Positions 61,935 through 64,000 of a DNA stretch of 64,000 bases are shown piece after piece. The translations under genes and the position numbers were made by a program. The notes under the pieces were generated by a model. The model searched no databases, was not told the DNA's origin, and saw only the letters and a program-made list of their open reading frames with translations. Within the stretch, counting starts at the first letter, position 1. Each line of letters opens with the position of its first letter. Source of the DNA: Candidatus Nitrosocaldus schleperae (GTDB lineage: Archaea > Thermoproteota > Nitrososphaeria > Nitrososphaerales > Nitrosocaldaceae); assembly GCA_013538805.1 (NCBI GenBank), contig JABXGR010000007.1, positions 1-64,000 on the forward strand. Reading direction: 5' to 3'.

Positions 61935-62855
61935 ATGCGTGAGGTAGATTTAAGAAGGAATATTCAATCAATAGATAGGGATGAGTTCCTATCACTACTT
62001 GATAATGTTATGGCAACTATTAAGCAGGAGAGGGCCAATGCTAGAGTAGGTTATAACAGTATAATGGGTGGATTGGTTAGAATATCTTCATTCAAGCAAT
62101 TGATTATTATAGGTGATGTACATGGTGATCTTAACACATTACTCTCAATACTTGAGATGGTGAAGTTCATGGATGGGCATAACACACTCATATTCCAAGG
62201 CGATTATGGAGATAGAGGTATGATGTCTGTAGAGGTTTACTATACACTGCTATACCTCAAGAGCAGATATCCAGATAGGCTTATAATGCTGAGAGGCAAT
62301 CATGAAGGGCCTATAGACCTCCCATTCTACCCACATGATCTGCCAATGATGCTTGAGGATAAGTTTGGTACATATGCAACCCAAATGTATCTTAGGCTAA
62401 GAGAACTCTTTGATCTCATGTATACAGGAGTGTTTGTGGATGGTTTAATGTTGGTACTTCATGGTGGAGTGCCAGTTAATATGAACTCTCTTGATGATAT
62501 AGCATATGCAGAGAGGATGCATCCTAAGAGTAGTAACCTACAAGAGATACTCTGGAACGATCCTAGAGAGATCCAAGGCTATAGACCATCTGCAAGGGGC
62601 TATGGCTACTACTTCGGCAAGGATATAACTGAGCATGCACTAAATGCTATAGGGGCAAGGCTTATTGTAAGGGCACATGAGCCATGCAATGGCTACAAGG
62701 TTAACCATGATGGTCTAGTGCTAACGCTATTCTCATGCAAGGAGCCATATGGCAATGATAAGGCATCGTTCATGAGCATAAGCAAGGATGAGTATAAATC
62801 GTTAATGAGTGATTACAGCATGGAGAGGCTCTTGCAGCATGTTCACGTATTCTAG
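61935..62855 (+). CDS. Serine/threonine protein phosphatase (PPP family)
   Basis: The 306-residue metallo-phosphatase has the PPP motifs LIIIGDVHGDLNTLLSIL (GDxHG), IFQGDYGDRGMMSVEV (GDxxDRG, with Gly for the usual Val/Tyr), IMLRGNHEGPIDL (GNHE), VLHGGVPVN, and RAHEPCNGYKV. These give two metal ions and the phosphate site. Substrates are phosphoproteins; the ABC1-family kinase 0.6 kb away could be a partner, but there is no direct evidence. TATA-like text around 61905-61915. Confidence 0.93.
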   Translation: MREVDLRRNIQSIDRDEFLSLLDNVMATIKQERANARVGYNSIMGGLVRISSFKQLIIIGDVHGDLNTLLSILEMVKFMDGHNTLIFQGDYGDRGMMSVEVYYTLLYLKSRYPDRLIMLRGNHEGPIDLPFYPHDLPMMLEDKFGTYATQMYLRLRELFDLMYTGVFVDGLMLVLHGGVPVNMNSLDDIAYAERMHPKSSNLQEILWNDPREIQGYRPSARGYGYYFGKDITEHALNAIGARLIVRAHEPCNGYKVNHDGLVLTLFSCKEPYGNDKASFMSISKDEYKSLMSDYSMERLLQHVHVF

Positions 62856-62869
62856 GAGAGGAGTCCAAT

Positions 62870-63463
62870 TTGCTTCTAGTTATAGAAGGTCCAGACAAGG
62901 CTGGCAAATCAACACAGGCAAGGATGCTCAACGATGCTCTAACCAGAGTAGGCTATAGATCTGCAGTGATGAGTTTCCCAGACTACTCAACCCCTATAGG
63001 GAAGGAGATAGAAGCGTTCCTTAGAGGCGAGAGGGATTATCCATTGCAGGTTAAGCATATGCTCCTATCAGCAAACAGGTGGGAGAAGAAGGATGAGGTG
63101 GAGAGGTTACTAGCAAGTAAGGATGTGGTTATACTTAACAGATACTACCAATCGAACATCGTGTATGGTATTGCAAATGGTCTAGATATGCAATGGTTGG
63201 AGATGCTTGATAGATGCCTACCAAGGGAGGATCTTGTTATAGTGCTACATATTACTGCTGAGATTGCTCTAGAGAGGGCAAGGCTTCTTAATTCAATGCA
63301 TAGAGATGTCTTTGAGAGCGTAGAGTTGCTCAAGAGGGTATCCTTGCTCTACTTGGAGTTGGCAGAGAGGTATGGTTGGGTTGTGGTAGATGGGAGCAGA
63401 AGCAAGGAGGAGGTTCATAGGGATGTTCTAAGCATAGTCCTAAAGCATTTAAAGACAGCATAA
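62870..63463 (+). CDS. tmk: Thymidylate kinase
   Basis: It phosphorylates dTMP to dTDP with ATP. The 197-residue protein has P-loop IEGPDKAGKSTQA, the dTMP contact VVILNRYYQSNIVYG (DR[YFH]-like) and LID-like HITAEIALERA. Start TTG 62870 is preceded by a clear GGAGAGGAG ribosome site (62854-62863). It follows the phosphatase by 14 bases, so it is probably cotranscribed and translated from this site. Confidence 0.93.
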   Translation: MLLVIEGPDKAGKSTQARMLNDALTRVGYRSAVMSFPDYSTPIGKEIEAFLRGERDYPLQVKHMLLSANRWEKKDEVERLLASKDVVILNRYYQSNIVYGIANGLDMQWLEMLDRCLPREDLVIVLHITAEIALERARLLNSMHRDVFESVELLKRVSLLYLELAERYGWVVVDGSRSKEEVHRDVLSIVLKHLKTA

Positions 63464-63498
63464 TAATTTTTAACAACTCCATCTAATCTAAATAAAGT

Positions 63499-64000
63499 AT
63501 GAGAGCAGTAGCAGAGATAAGCGATCCCATACATGGTTACTTCTACCTTAACAGTGTGGAGAAGGATATAGTTGATAGCCCTTTATTCCAGAGGCTTAGA
63601 AGGATAAGGCAACTAGCAAGTGCGTACCTAACCTATCCAAGTGCACAGCATACAAGGTTTGAACACTCATTAGGTGCAATGCATCTAGCAGGGTATGCAG
63701 GTAATGTGCTGAAGGATAAGGAGTATGTAAGTAGTGATGATGTGCAGATGTTGAGGCTTGCAGCACTACTCCATGATATAGGGCATGGTCCATTCTCCCA
63801 TCTCTTCGAGGAGGTGCTTGAGGTTAAGAGCAACATCACACATGAGGATATAGGAAGGATGATTATAAGTAAGAGTGTAATAAGCGATATACTTGCAAAG
63901 CATGGGTATAGGACAGATGAGATAAGCGATCTTGCGTTTGGGCAATCTAGCAGGATGTTCTTGAATGAGATAATCTCTGGGGGCTTGAGTGTTGACCTCA
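63499..64000 (+). CDS. HD-domain phosphohydrolase, N-terminal part
   Basis: The window ends inside this gene. 167 residues are visible: DPIHGYFYLNSVEKDIVDSP, FQRLRRIRQLASAYLTYPSAQHTRFEHSLG (first metal His), then AALLHDIGHGPFSHLFEEVL (His-Asp pair), which is the SAMHD1/dGTPase-like arrangement of HD domains. It may hydrolyse dNTPs, which would fit beside tmk. A TATA-like TAAATAAAGT lies just ahead of ATG 63499. Confidence 0.88.
   Translation, partial: MRAVAEISDPIHGYFYLNSVEKDIVDSPLFQRLRRIRQLASAYLTYPSAQHTRFEHSLGAMHLAGYAGNVLKDKEYVSSDDVQMLRLAALLHDIGHGPFSHLFEEVLEVKSNITHEDIGRMIISKSVISDILAKHGYRTDEISDLAFGQSSRMFLNEIISGGLSVDL

Overview
The window comes from an archaeon and most resembles a thermophilic member of the Nitrososphaerota (Thaumarchaeota), possibly a Nitrosocaldus relative; this is an inference from gene content, not a database match. 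The evidence is a thermosome subunit, proteasome beta subunit, exosome Csl4, Dph2, TiaS, archaeal SepF, the KH/beta-CASP termination nuclease, archaeal pantoate kinase plus phosphopantothenate synthetase, and class I HMG-CoA reductase, together with bacterial-type DnaK/DnaJ/GrpE and a phosphonate-type ABC transporter. Codon use is dominated by AGG, ATA and GCA. Many genes have a TATA box 25-30 bases before the start codon and no leader, which suggests leaderless transcription. Several genes start with TTG.

Layout. 1-13 kb: end of a thermosome gene, a PfkB kinase, GMP synthase (guaA), the pterin genes mptE and folP in divergent orientation, IMP dehydrogenase (guaB), an inositol-phosphate synthase-like gene, an NHL/thioredoxin protein, prephenate dehydratase, csl4 and dph2. 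13-19.5 kb: a repeat-bearing coiled-coil nuclease-like protein, a stand-alone Lrp ligand domain, tiaS, an initiator tRNA gene with two introns, a PQQ-type sugar dehydrogenase, HMG-CoA reductase, and a frameshifted acylphosphatase. 19.5-28.3 kb: the histidine cluster hisG-hisD-hisC-HAD phosphatase-hisB, interrupted by an antisense HEPN/MNT pair, then hisH-hisA-hisF. No hisI or hisE is present. 28.4-36.2 kb: tRNA-Gln with a D-arm intron, then a protein-quality block (grpE, dnaK, dnaJ, two Hsp20 genes around a PAC2 protein) and a nucleotidase-like HAD protein. 36.2-41.2 kb: tRNA-Leu, a FAD oxidoreductase, a hemerythrin, small membrane proteins, a Cas4-like nuclease, cutA and a site-2 protease. 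41.4-47.4 kb: psmB overlapping the termination nuclease, sepF, a PP-loop tRNA-thiolation-like enzyme, an M24 peptidase and an Lrp regulator. 47.4-51.5 kb: a coenzyme A cluster on the minus strand (pok-pps-panB-coaBC). 51.5-64 kb: a PhoU regulator, an M1 aminopeptidase with HEAT repeats, phnD-phnC-phnE, NUDIX, YjbQ, an ABC1 kinase, a third Hsp20, a PPP phosphatase, thymidylate kinase and the start of an HD phosphohydrolase.

The most unusual content is in the tRNA genes. The initiator tRNA-Met gene can only fold as a tRNA if a 55-base intron is removed from inside its acceptor stem, in addition to a canonical 14-base anticodon-loop intron. The tRNA-Gln gene needs removal of a 45-base intron between positions 10 and 11. 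All three introns fit bulge-helix-bulge geometry. Other notable points are a termination nuclease whose second KH domain has a Ser-rich insert in place of the GxxG loop, the frameshifted acylphosphatase, a HAD phosphatase that is a good candidate for the histidinol-phosphatase step, and several very small genes that ordinary gene calling would miss. I saw no rRNA, CRISPR array, insertion sequence or prophage.
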